From Margaritifera margaritifera (lineage: Eukaryota > Mollusca > Bivalvia > Unionida > Margaritiferidae), in the NCBI GenBank assembly GCA_029931535.1, contig JAQPZY010001664.1, positions 4,556,501 to 4,620,500 on the forward strand: 64,000 nucleotides of DNA, given 5' to 3'. Shown here in pieces: positions 1 through 10,289 of this stretch. Both the position numbers and the translations under genes were made by a program. Under the pieces are notes generated by a model. That model was not told the DNA's origin. It made no database searches and saw only the letters and a program-made list of their open reading frames with translations. The first letter of the stretch is position 1, and each line of letters opens with the position of its first letter.

Positions 1-194
1 GAATAGTTTTCAAATGTTTTGGACAAACACACACAAATGTTTTTGCAAGTATCATAATATAATCCAGGTACTTCCAGCATTTAGAATGAATTACAATGTA
101 TAGTTTTTGCTGTGCTCATTTGGAGTTATATGGTCAGATTAGAGTAGTTTGCTTACAAGATATTCATTTTACACCAAACGCAGAGATATATATT
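1..194. other. Anonymous AT-rich sequence
   Basis: No coding or repeat signal was recognised before the minisatellite that begins at 195. Confidence 0.5.
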
Positions 195-446
195 GAGACA
201 CAATGGAGATATAAGGTGTATTTTTAACTTGAGACACAATGGAGATATAAGGTGTATTTTTAACTTGAGACACAATGGAGATATAAGGTGTATTTTTAAC
301 TTGAGACACAATGGAGATATAAGGTGTATTTTTAACTTGAGACACAATGGATATATAAGGTGTATTTTTAACTTGAGACACAATGGAGATATAAGGTGTA
401 TTTTTAACTTGAGACACAATGGAGATATAAGGTGTATTTTTAACTT
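195..446. repeat. 36-bp minisatellite, 7 copies
   Basis: Seven head-to-tail copies of a 36-bp unit beginning GAGACACAATGGAGATATAA run without spacers. Because 36 is divisible by 3, open frames appear on both strands (a 12-residue repeat); these are artefacts of the repeat. Copies are nearly identical; the fifth has one G-to-T change (GGATATATAA instead of GGAGATATAA). The array stops exactly where LINE-like coding sequence begins. Confidence 0.95.
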
Positions 447-1850
447 GCATGAGTCAAATACAAGAGGGGTAAGTATACTGTTTAATAATAATTTGGGAAT
501 TTAAATTACATAGGGAAAGAAAAGAGATGTAGTAAATTTATTGGGAATAGACTTGAATATAGAAAACAATACAATAACACGTATTAATTTGTATGATCCT
601 AATTCAGATAATCCGAATTTTTGGGCTAGAGTGGAAGAAATAATTAGGGTTTAACAATCCAATTAATATTGTATCTGGTGATTTAAATTTAGTATTGAAT
701 TCAATTTTGGATTTGGAGGGGTATGAAAAGGTTAATAATTCAAAAGCTAGAGACATACTGATGTATGCATATATTAGTATTTAACAGCAGGTCAGCGCAA
801 TAATGGTTATATGGTACCGATTAAAAGTACAGTTCTAACAATGTAAATATAAAGAATAGTGCAAAACACTTTTAGGCAGGTTGAAAAAACTCTTGAAGAT
901 CATAACATGATTGATTATTCTGGAGTTCTTAATCCAGATTTAAGAAGACACACTTGGCGAAGGAAAACCCCAATAAAACAAGCTAGGTTAGATTTTTTTT
1001 TCTTATTTCTGAATGTCTAACACATTTAATAAATGACATAAAATTACATCAGGATACAGCTTCGACCACTCGAGTATTACCGTTGAATTACAGCTTAATA
1101 ACTTTACATAAGGAAAAAGGCTCTTGGAAAGTTAATACAAGTTTGCTAAAGAATCCAGATTATACCACACAAATGAAAGATACTATTAATGAAGTAAAAA
1201 AAACAACAAAATGCACTATCTGTTTATAATTTGGATGAATTAAATGCTATCAACGGGGCAGATATTCAGTCACAATTGATATCGGTCTGGTTTGAGAAGT
1301 TTTATTAATGAAAATAAAGGGGCGAACTATCTAATTTGCTACACATTAGGAAAAAAGTGAGAAAATAGGGAAAACAATGTAGCTAATGAAATTCTGTATA
1401 AGTTAGAAAAAGACAATTAAACAAAAAGCATAGAAATTGAAGAAAAAAGAAACCTGCTCCAAAATTTAAGAATGTGCAGTTAAAAGTAAAGTTCAATATA
1501 TTTGTGCACTTGATAAAGGTAGGAATAAAACTATTAGTAAAATAGACACCTCAGAATAAAATCTATTAGTTTTAAAAAAAAAAATCTTAATGAAGTCACT
1601 AATTTTTTCAGCATCTTCTATTTAGAATCAAAATACATTTTAGATGTCGATTTGAAAAAATTATTAAATAGTATACAACAATGAGATTCTTTGGTAGGAG
1701 AAATACAATCAGATGAACTACTTAGTGTTCTTACAAAAATGAAACAATTACAAATTTCCAGAATCTGGTGGATTTACTGTAGTATTTTTTAAAATGTTAT
1801 TTGGATTCAGGGACGCAATTGTGTACGCAAAGTTACCACTGAACTGTATT
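447..1850 (+). pseudogene. Degenerate LINE (L1/Tx1-like) endonuclease and RT start
   Basis: Conceptual translation in shifting frames gives a non-LTR retrotransposon polyprotein. There is an APE-type endonuclease segment (GVSILFNNN near 462-490, GDLNLVLNS near 677-705), then LRRHTWRRKTPIKQARLDFF near 940-1000, the usual end of this endonuclease. At about 1710-1790 DELLSVLTKMK marks the start of a reverse transcriptase. Many stops and frameshifts are present and the catalytic RT is missing, so it is a dead 5'- and 3'-truncated copy. Assignment to the L1/Tx1 group rests on remembered family style and is an inference; the LINE nature is firm. Confidence 0.85.
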
Positions 1851-2600
1851 GGAATGTAAACATATTATGAGCCCAGTTGCGGTGTACATCATTACCCATG
1901 GTGTGTGTTTCAGTTCTGTCGAACGATTTCGGCATAATTTTACTCAACTGGGTAACCGATTTACTGTGGCACGTGCAAAGTGCAAGCGGTTAGAGCTCAC
2001 GTACCTTGTGTTTTCCGTCTGTGGTATCCCCCACGTATAATTATATAGAGTGCTAATTTTACCATCTGTAGTTACATTGCATTGACGACAAGACCTCCTC
2101 TGAAAGCTGTTTTCTTCACGATAGCAATCTTTCAGCTGCAGAGGTATGTGATAGTTTTAGACGGTCTTCTTTTCTTTATATCATCTGTGCTTGGCAGAAA
2201 GAGTAGTTTGCTATGTTAAATGTTCCGAAATTTATCCTAAATTTCCATTAGGTCAGAAAACATTACACATGGCACAATGCTATCAGATTTAATATAGTCC
2301 ATTTCAGGTTACAGTCGTATTTTTATCTGAATTGACAGGTTGGGTTGAATTATTTATGTTGTATATAGTAAACGATGAGAAGCGTTCCTGCTTTTTATAA
2401 TCCCGTGTGATTATTCTTGCTGTAGATAGATTCATATATGAACTTGCTTATCATTAATCCATTTAGTCGTTCTTAACAGATAACATTTGTAATACTTAAC
2501 CATGTCTTTTCTTGTGTACTCATACATGTATGGTGTTAGTTGTCATAAAACACGCTAGAGGTTATTGTTAATCTATCACAGGGTTTAGTTGTGTATATTT
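1851..2600. other. Anonymous sequence, no gene seen
   Basis: A 63-codon open frame at 1849-2040 has no recognisable motif. No repeat matching the rest of the window was noticed here. Confidence 0.4.
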
Positions 2601-2618
2601 TGCAGCTGACACCGGTTA

Positions 2619-2702
2619 TTGTGGATATCGCGTCATATTGGTTTGAACTGATAAAATGGATTTATAATCGGAGTTCAATCGAATAAGACGCGATATCCAC
2701 AA
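2619..2702. repeat. Imperfect hairpin, about 32-bp arms
   Basis: The outer 16 bases TTGTGGATATCGCGTC at 2619-2634 are perfectly inverted at 2687-2702. The inner arm continues with a few mismatches (GGTTTGAACT against GAGTTCAATC), leaving a loop of about 20 bases. Probably a small foldback/MITE remnant. Confidence 0.85.
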
Positions 2703-2976
2703 TTTTGAAATTAATACTTCTATTAGATCTATAATCATGTAAAGTTTTTGTAAATTCAACTTTTTCTTTTGTGTTGATTGTTTGTCTTGTTTGTCTCTGT
2801 TTTGTAATTTTGCCTTGGACAAAGACTCAGTGAGAGTCGAAAGCGCTTAGGCTAGTTGAAAACTAGTTTTGCACTGTTCGTTGTCAGTTTGTTGCATTTA
2901 TCGTAATTAATCCCTCACACAGGCGATCCATTGCTAGATCCATTGCATTCGAAAGGACTGTTATTCGCCATGTGAT

Positions 2977-2977
2977 T

Positions 2978-3058
<81 letters not shown>
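2977..3058. repeat. (TG)n(TA)n compound microsatellite
   Basis: A TG dinucleotide run to about 3002 passes directly into a long TA run. Confidence 0.97.
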
Positions 3059-3061
<3 letters not shown>

Positions 3062-3594
3062 TTAAAACTTGTCTAACCTGTAAAATAATATTATTTCTTC
3101 ACATTTAAAAAAATCACTAAATGTTATCAAGGATTCTCCTGAGGGTTAATATTTGACCAAATTACTAAACCTTTATGGTAAGATCTGATAATCAAGCTTA
3201 CATCTTATGAAAGATATATCCAAAAGTAAACGTTTAATACGATGAAAATGATATGCTGCTCGCCTCGTTATTTCACAAAAATTCCTTGTTGGCGCCCACT
3301 ATAAACATCCAGCCCATTTAGATCCGTTCGATAACATCCAATAGTACCTGTGCTGCGACAGCGATAAAATAAAAATGGTTTTAGGTTCAAGACTTCTAAT
3401 GGGTACAATTTACCCATAAGTAGGCTTCTTCTGAAAACTTACGTTAATATTTTTCCGGTAATTATGTTCAGCCAATCAGCAACCTTCATTCTTTTAAATA
3501 CGGTATTTAATATACCACAATACATTGGCTAGTTCCGTAGCTCATACAGTAACTAGTTGCATATGGCTATTAGTCATTTTCATTACTTTTCATC
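3059..3594. other. Anonymous sequence
   Basis: AT-rich, with no coding signal or repeat recognised. Confidence 0.4.
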
Positions 3595-3850
3595 CTCAAC
3601 TATAAAAAGACAGACAAGTTTGAAAGGAAGACGGAGAAATACCAGGAACTGGGCGAGAGCTGTAGAGAAAAAGGATGGAAAACTTGGCTCTTCCCAGTGG
3701 AAGTAGGATGAATGGAGTTTCCTGCACAGTCGACCTAGAAGATGCTCGGTGCACTAGGAATAATAGGAAGAGCACGGAAAACATCAATGCAGACACTAAG
3801 CAAGGCATCAAAAACAGCGTCCAGTTGGATCTGGCTGAGACGTGAAGAAA
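3595..3850 (+). pseudogene. C-terminal fragment of R2/NeSL-like non-LTR element
   Basis: The plus frame gives RKTEKYQELGESCREKGWKT, then FPVEVG, and ends in SSWIWLRREE. This resembles the C-terminal restriction-like endonuclease region of R2/NeSL-type LINEs (general form: KxEKY..L...CR..GW, FPVEVG, then a W-L/I-W-L-R-R end). In-frame stops occur. It lies upstream of the RT portion at 4510-5830, the reverse of the order in an intact element, so this is either the tail of a separate copy or a rearrangement. The clade name is from memory of the family. Confidence 0.7.
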
Positions 3851-3887
3851 AGAACTAGCAGTGAACACAGACGAGCTGTGTCTGCAC

Positions 3888-4010
3888 AACACTGTCGCCC
3901 CACCATCTGGAGGGTGTACCGAGATAAGGGCAAAACACCTGGGGAAGGATGGGAACTCGGCTAATGACATCTGTGTAACCTCAGTACAACTGTATATTAA
4001 CACTGATTTA
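3888..4010 (+). repeat. Direct repeat L (3'-UTR-like) of the LINE pair
   Basis: About 120 bases containing ACTGTCGCCCCACCATCTGG and GTGTAACCTCAGTA recur, diverged, at 5835-5955. The repeat follows the endonuclease piece here and the truncated RT piece there, as expected for a shared 3' untranslated region. Confidence 0.85.
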
Positions 4011-4039
4011 CTTGGGAAAGCAGTGAATTCCAGGAAAGC

Positions 4040-4510
4040 TGGATGACGACCAAGGGCAGAGTGGTGACCCTGGAGAGACAGATGGATACTAGGAAAGACT
4101 AGTTTTGAAGCAAGATGGGTTGGCGCCCTGTCTTGCAATCCTTTTTAAAAGGGCAACCACAGCCAAGCTACAACAGAACAATGAAGAAAATACCCCCAGG
4201 GCCTTCGGAGAGGGGGGGAGGAATGATAGGCCCAATTGGACGGATAAAACGGCAACGAAACGGTTAGTCCAAACGACATTGATGGGTGGTATTCGAGGAC
4301 TGAGAATCCTTCAGTCTAGGAGGGGATGTTCGTTACGCGATAAGCAGCAGGAGCGCGGAGAATCTTCTGGTGAGACGCAGGAGGTTTCTAGTCACGTTTA
4401 CAACTACAGTGCTGGAGGCCTCTTAGCTTCTTTTGTCGTGTGCCGATAGCCCATATGGGCTGGTTGGGGGCCATTCCATAGACATGTTCTTGGAGAGATT
4501 AGAAGATGAA
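4040..4510 (+). pseudogene. Decayed upstream RT-region sequence of the LINE
   Basis: Frames are broken. The open frame at 4105-4449 (DRPNWTDKTATKRLVQTTLM) could be part of the element but shows no diagnostic motif. It is placed here by position, between the shared repeat and the recognisable RT. Confidence 0.4.
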
Positions 4511-5834
4511 CTACACAATATGGATGTGGAGGACAGACTTCCATCTTAATTGCAAAGATTGGAGAAAGGAATCGTCATCAAAACAGTGGAAAGAAAATCC
4601 CGATGGCCAAAAACCATGTCAGGAATCAGACCCCCATCCAACAGTGGATTCATGGATGACATGACTGTTACAACACAAACCCATATTCAGGTACAATGGA
4701 TTCTAGCAGCCCTAGACGATACAGTGAAATGAGCCAGAATGAGGCTCAAACCAAAGAAGTCGAGGTGCTTGGTTGTTAAGAACGGGCGTATCACAGACCA
4801 GTTTAGACAAGATACAAGGAGAGGACATCCCATCAATAACGTATAGTCCAATCAAGTGCCAAGAAAAGTGACTTGATGCCAGCTTGTCAGACAAAAAATG
4901 TGGACATAGATTGAAACAACATGTGGAAGAGGGTTTGTAGAAAATCGACCAGTCCGGCCTCCCTCGAAAGTTCAAGGTATGGATATACCAGCATGGTTTT
5001 CTCCAAGGCTAACATGGCCACTTATGGTGAATAAAATCCTTATCAGCACAGTCGAGAAATTTGAAAACGGTCATCAACAAACACATGGGAAGATGGCTAG
5101 GTGTTTCTTCATCGTTTACTAATATTGGTCTTTACGGCACGTCATGAAAGCTACAGCTGCCTCCAACATCGTTGGATAGGGAATACAAGGTGGCCAAAGC
5201 TAGACTCCTGATAACTTTGAGGGATTCAAAGGACGAGAAAATAAGCAGAGCCGGAACAGAAGTTCGGACAGGAAGAAAGTGGTCCGTGAGCAAGGCGGTG
5301 AATGAAGCTGAGAGCAGACTAAAGCATAGGGATATCGCTGGGACTACATATAAAGGATAAGAAGCGCTCGGTTTAAGGAAATCCCAGAGATAGAACGAAT
5401 CAAGCCCAGCTGACCGACGTACCATGGTCCAGGAAGAAATTCGCAGAGGTAGGGATGAAGAGAGGTCAGCGAGAGCAGTCCAAATAGGTGCCCAAACAAT
5501 GTGGACAAGATAGTGACTGCCAGAGAGAAAACTCACATGGACAGACTTTTGGCAATACGAACCACTGCGAATCCAGTTTCTGCTTAAGTTCGTGTACGAT
5601 CTGCTCCCGTCAAGAGCAAATCTGTATAGATGGAACCTGACAGATGATCCCACGTGTCCGGTATGCCAGAAATGAGCTATACTAAAGCATATTATTTCGT
5701 CATGTCAGGTTGCCTTGGCCCAAGGGCAATACAGACGGAGACACGATAATGTCTTGAGAGAGATGGCAGATATGTTGGAGACAGAACAACGGAAAGTCCG
5801 GAACTGGCAGCCAACACAGACGGGCAGTATCTGA
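4511..5834 (+). pseudogene. R2/NeSL-like reverse transcriptase with CCHC motif
   Basis: LQRLEKGIVIKTVERK is followed by the RT catalytic box FMDDMTVTT (FMDD codons 4649-4660), then KPKKSRCLVVKNGRITDQF and the thumb region. Near the end CPVC...H....C (Cys codons 5655 and 5664, His 5688, Cys 5703) forms a C-X2-C-X11-H-X4-C array interrupted by a stop, followed by QVALAQGQYRRRHDNVL. The zinc-knuckle next to an R-x-R-H-D stretch is characteristic of REL-endonuclease LINEs. Stops and frameshifts throughout make it inactive. The endonuclease domain expected next is missing. Confidence 0.8.
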
Positions 5835-5955
5835 TCAACACTGTCGCCCCACCATCTGGAGGGTGTACTGAGATAAGGGGAGAAACACCCAGAGGAGGAT
5901 GGGAACTTTGCTGATGACGTCTGTGTAACCTCAGTATAACTGTATATCAACACCG
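5835..5955 (+). repeat. Direct repeat R (3'-UTR-like) of the LINE pair
   Basis: Second copy of the sequence at 3888-4010; same order and orientation, with scattered substitutions. Confidence 0.85.
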
Positions 5956-6239
5956 AAGACCGTCAATTATCATAAAGATGGCGACACAGTGACGGAGACC
6001 GCTATTAGCAGAGTCAATCAGCGTCTTCAAGAGGAATCTTGCGCGAAAAAGAGAATGATATATAAATCAAACTGCTTTCTTCAATCGATATTCATTTACA
6101 TAATATGGTTTAAGAGTTTCCGGGACTTGTAAGACTCGAGTCGAGATAGTACGAAAAGCGAGTGTATGATGCAATCAGAGTATCTAAACACGGGCTGGGG
6201 ACTGGAATTCGTTTATCAATAACAGTTCATGTAATTAAT

Positions 6240-6620
6240 GTAGTGATTTTTTAGGAAGAAAATCTTTCACGAGAAAAATGATTTCTTTTCGCAAATTTTA
6301 CGTGAAGAATTTTGTTTTAAGAAGATTTGTCTTGCAAATCCTGACAAAATCTTCATGAAAAAGTGGTCACCTTTTTCACGTAAAAACTGTGTACCAGGTC
6401 TGAACATGTCCAGTATAAAACGATTTTTAATGAAGAAATTTGTTGTGAAATTATTTTACATTTTTTATGAAGATTGAAATTTTTACACGAAAAACCGTAA
6501 CTTTCTGGTGAAAAATTTGCATCGACGACGAAGTGACATGAAAAAGTTACCATTTGTTTTATTATATATGTATTATGAAAAGTTTTTGCATTGTCACCAA
6601 CTTCACTACTTATTAGGAAA
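6240..6620. repeat. Swarm of short TTCATGAA/TTCACGAA inverted motifs
   Basis: Repeated near-palindromes of the type CTTCATGAA(G) and TTTTTCACG/CGTGAAAAA follow one another at irregular spacing, for example around 6267, 6350-6380, 6465 and 6485. The same pattern resumes at 8170-8990. No fixed unit length. Confidence 0.65.
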
Positions 6621-6639
6621 GGATTTTGGTCGTCCAGCA

Positions 6640-6760
6640 AGATGTCTTTGCGGCGGCCTCCCTTGCGGAGGTGTCACTCCTTGCGATGTTGTTGGTTACA
6701 TCGCTCGGGTGCGAGAGGGGTACCGGGTTCGAACTACAAAGGAGGCTGCAAGCACAACCA
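6640..6760 (+). repeat. Possible tRNA-derived SINE head
   Basis: A GC-richer patch containing GGGTTCGAAC near 6725 matches the B-box consensus GGTTCGANTCC except at its end. No convincing A box at the right distance, so only weakly supported. Confidence 0.35.
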
Positions 6761-6795
6761 ACACTTCATATGAGAAGAGACGTAGCAACTTTTAT
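6756..6795. repeat. Direct repeat, copy 1 of 2
   Basis: About 40 bases including AGAGACGTAGCAACT, repeated with few changes at 7376-7417. Confidence 0.75.
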
Positions 6796-7375
6796 TAAAT
6801 TAAAACATTCCAAATAAAAACTACATAAGAAGATATATATTCTAAATACAAGAATACACGTATAATTGATATATTGATTCTAAGCTTGCCGACTTCATAC
6901 ATTTATTTGATTTCTGTATTTTTGAATTCCGATGTGAATTACTAAATATTGAATAAACCAAAGATGGCCAAAATAACTTAAAATACAGTAAAACTTAATA
7001 TTTCGAACTACGACCAAAATAAATATCATGTGTCATGTTTTTGCAAAGTAACGACATTTTATTTCTAAATTAATTTATCAAACGCATGAAGTTGGCAGCA
7101 AATCTTTTAAAACAATTCAATATTACAATTTCAATAAAAAAATGCACACAATTACAATTCATATAAATTTCTACTTAAAATCTACACAATTATAATGTAT
7201 ATAAATTACTAATACAAAATCTTCACAATCCAAAAAGAATATAAATTGCAATTAAATATTAAGAATGAAAACACATAATGTTTCAAGAGAGAAAGAAAAA
7301 TACCTTCCAGCACCTAAAAAATCTTACCAAAAGTCTTTTTAAAATACAATAAAATAATTTCTCTTACGTGCAACA
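6796..7375. other. Very AT-rich interval between two direct repeats
   Basis: No coding signal. Bounded by the two ~40-bp direct repeats. Confidence 0.5.
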
Positions 7376-7437
7376 CAAACAACTCTTCAAATGTGGAAAG
7401 AGACGTAGCAACTATTTTCTCAAGGCGCGCAGCGCCT
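7376..7437. repeat. Direct repeat copy 2 plus GGCGC hairpin
   Basis: Second copy of the 6756 repeat, immediately followed by AAGGCGCGCAGCGCCTT (7421-7437), a perfect 7-bp-arm hairpin. Confidence 0.75.
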
Positions 7438-8000
7438 TATATCCAGTTCTTGGTCAAGGAATGCGCATCTCATCTATATAAGGTCATGAGTTTAGGCGAT
7501 ACAGGCTAAAGAGAGGTCTCCAGCCACGAGATTTTCACGAGACTCTCATACAACGCATTCCCCTTTCCAAAAATGGTTACAGGTTAGTTGAACTACGCTC
7601 TTTACACGAAGATTGCTGAGCTGGTCAGGTGAAGGTGTTGAATTACGTAGACGTGAAAGAATTTTACTAACATCAGCATTTTGCCTTTACAATATCCCAC
7701 CTGTGTATTGTCAGAAAAATCTCACTCCTACCGTAAAATATCAATGCTGTACACTTTTGTACTATAATGTTTTAGAGAATTCAAGCGCCAAAAATTCTGT
7801 TTTATTAAGAATTATAAACATTTGAATTATAAAAGAAAACTTACTCTTTATAAAAATTCCTTAAAAATTCATCGATTAAAGAATTATAAAATTTGAATTA
7901 TAAAAATTTGAGTTATAAACATTTCTTGAGAATTCTATCATAACATATGCATTGACATCTCAAGGCACTTTTTTGTGAATAATGTAACATTCTTTACCAA

Positions 8001-8160
8001 GAGGGGCTCAGATGGCCGAGTGATCTAAGGCGCTCGCCTTTACAAATTGCTCACATCACACCTCTGTCCGCGTGGGTTCGAGTCTCGGGCTCGGCCAACG
8101 TGGGTATGTGAGAAAGCTTGCCAGTAGCTTCCCGTGTTTGGGTGGTTCTTAAAAAAAAAC
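8001..8160 (+). mobile_element. tRNA-derived SINE, 3'-truncated (family S)
   Basis: The head carries an A-box-like TGGCCGAGTGATC near 8013 and a B box GGGTTCGAGTC near 8074, so it derives from a Ser/Leu-type tRNA. The spacing and an insertion-like middle prevent a normal cloverleaf, so it is not a tRNA gene. The body (GCTTGCCAGTAGCTTCC) matches the reverse complement of the full copy at 54917-55164. It ends in an A run at about 8150. Confidence 0.85.
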
Positions 8161-8169
8161 AGTGTTCTC

Positions 8170-8517
8170 ATCACGTAAATTCTTTACATGGTATGAAAAA
8201 CTCACCTCTGCATGAAAAAAGTAAAATCTTCAACAACAATTGTTTATTTAAGTAGAAAATATAACTCTTTTTTTTTCGTTAAAAAAGTGCAATCTTCATG
8301 ACGAGTCACTTTATCTGCAAAAAGAGCCTGTATACGTCGATGCAAATTTGTCGCAAAAAAGTAACTTCTTTAGTGAAAAAGTGCAGTCTTCAGGAAGAAG
8401 GTAACTTTTTCACGAAAAAGGTGTCATTACCCTTCCAACCAATTTTTGTCACAAAAAAGAGATTCCTTGTTGTTGTTGTTTTTTTGTGTTTTTTTCAAAA
8501 TTTTTAAACTGGGTAAG
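8170..8517. repeat. TTCATGAA-motif swarm, second block
   Basis: Same irregular short inverted motifs as at 6240-6620 (AATCTTCATGACGA, CTTTTTCACGAAAAAG and variants), continuing to about 8990 around a SINE fragment. Confidence 0.65.
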
Positions 8518-8606
8518 AATTGTTGTTGGTGGTGTGGGTTTAACGCCATTTGTCAGCACATAATAGGCTATACATGGCGGCCAGTGTATCTGGTGGAGGA
8601 AGAAAA
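8518..8606 (-). mobile_element. Family S SINE 3'-body fragment
   Basis: GTGGGTTTAACGCCATTT and CTATACATGGCGGCCAGTGT match the body of the full-length SINE at 54917-55164 in the same (minus) orientation. The head is missing. Confidence 0.85.
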
Positions 8607-8990
8607 CGGGAATTAAAAAAAAAAAACAATCGTGAAAAAGTGCAATTTTCATGACGAATGTAACTTTCTTCACAAAAATCGGCGTTACATATTTTCTTTC
8701 GTTAAAAAGTACAATCTTCATGAACAATGTGACTCTTTTCACGATACAAGTAACAATCTTCGTGAAAACATGTGATTTTTGTTAGAAAGAAAGAGGAATC
8801 GTCAGTGAAAGTTGATTTATTAAAAATCCGTAATTTTAGGCATTTCAGCTCGAGTAAACAGTGATCGCCTTTTCATGAAGATTTTCACTATTAGCTAAAC
8901 AAATCTTCATGAACTAAAAGTTTCTTCAAGATAAATGTAGACTTTTTTTTAGCGAAAAAGTTTACTTTTTCCTGAAAATTTTTCTAGGTG
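8607..8990. repeat. TTCATGAA-motif swarm, third block
   Basis: Continuation of the short inverted-motif field. Includes AATCTTCATGAAC at about 8705 and 8906. Confidence 0.6.
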
Positions 8991-9226
8991 AAAAACTATT
9001 ACGTTCATGACATGATTAATATTCTTTTGAACGATGTTGAGGCGGTATAGTCCATTTCAAAAGTAACTGTAATCAAATGCCAGTATTCGATAAGACAGTC
9101 TGATTTTCGTTACTAATCGTGATCAGGGACGCAAACAAGCGATGTATACGTCCCTGAGTTCCTTAATTACACTAATAACAATGAGTATTTCTTTACAGTA
9201 CGATTATTAATTTCACTCCCTTATTT

Positions 9227-9269
9227 CTAAAGAAACAAGCGTCCTTCTAAAGAAACAAGCGTCCTTCTA
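9227..9269. repeat. Small direct duplication
   Basis: CTAAAGAAACAAGCGTCCTT is present twice in tandem. Confidence 0.8.
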
Positions 9270-10285
9270 AAGGACTGACTCTACCTGTTGGAAAGAATTT
9301 TCAGGAATCCAAGATAGGACCGGGGTTTTTTTCCGTCCTTTTATTTTTTGCAATTGCTGAGTGTTAAACCCATGAATGATATTCTTCCCAAACTCCAACA
9401 AACCAAATTTGGTCCCAACAAATATTTTCTTACATGTCTGAGTTGACATGTTCACAAGATACCTGTAAGTGCAGTACAAGATTCTTTGGCATGGCCCTAA
9501 TTTGACATTGAACCTGATATCATGGATTGAAAATTACTGAACTTGTCTCAGACACTTGTAAGATATACCCACGTGCTATGTTTGGTAAATATTGTATTCT
9601 TTGTTTTGTTGGGGGTGGGGGATGGTGATGGGTGGTGGAAGATGTGATATTATAATAAGTCTTTTAGTGAAAACCACATGTCCCTACGGCTTTAATCCTG
9701 GAGAAGCACAAATAAGATTTTCAAGACGGCCACCGTGGCCATGAAATTATAGGTCTGATGAACACCGTTTTCATTTAGGTCCAACCAGACATTTAAAAAA
9801 TTATTACTGGATATCTGCGGAGTAACATTTTCATTCAGGACTATATATACATCACAATAATTCTTTTAGTGAAACCCCATGTCGATATCAATATCCGTTC
9901 CACCGGAGATAATAAGATTATCAAGATTGGATGTCTGGGCGACACCATTTTCACCAGGAACAAATTAGACATCGTAAGAAGTCTTTTGGTGAAATTCCCA
10001 TGCCCATATGACCATCGGTGAAGAAGGAGTGGCGAGAACAAGATTTTCAAGATGTACGCTGTGAAGGCGATATTGGATGTTTGAGCGGCACCATTTTAAT
10101 TTAGGACCAACTAGACTTTGGGATGAATATGTGTGTAAAGTTTCACGGCAATCTTCCAAGTAGTTTAGGAGGAGTGGCAATAACAAACACGTACTAACGG
10201 ACGGACGATGGACAGACGACACACGATGGTCGACGGACAACATGCCATTGCATAAGCTCTTCTGGTTAATGACCAGTAGAGCTAA
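9240..10285 (+). mobile_element. Family-A composite tandem element A1
   Basis: Head region (GGACTGACTCTACCTGTTGG...CAGGAATCCAAGATAGG) resembles the heads at 12048 and 24640. Several diverged ~145-bp monomers follow (ACAAGATTTTCAAGATG..., then TTTAGGACCAACTAGAC). The end is a unique tail (TGTGTGTAAAGTTTCACGG, GGACGG runs) closing in a foldback at 10255-10283 whose arms are AGCTCTTCTGGT and ACCAGTAGAGCT. No protein-coding capacity. Confidence 0.85.
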
Positions 10286-10289
10286 GGAG

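Noticed and set aside
195..446. CRISPR-like array (36-bp repeats)
   Set aside because: Units are contiguous with no spacers, and the context is eukaryotic; it is a minisatellite.
153..504. Open frames of 88-103 codons at the minisatellite
   Set aside because: Created by a 36-bp unit divisible by three; repeated peptide on both strands, no start context or domain.
8001..8100. Functional tRNA-Ser/Leu gene
   Set aside because: A and B boxes are present, but the middle does not fold as a cloverleaf and the sequence continues into a SINE body shared with 54917-55164.
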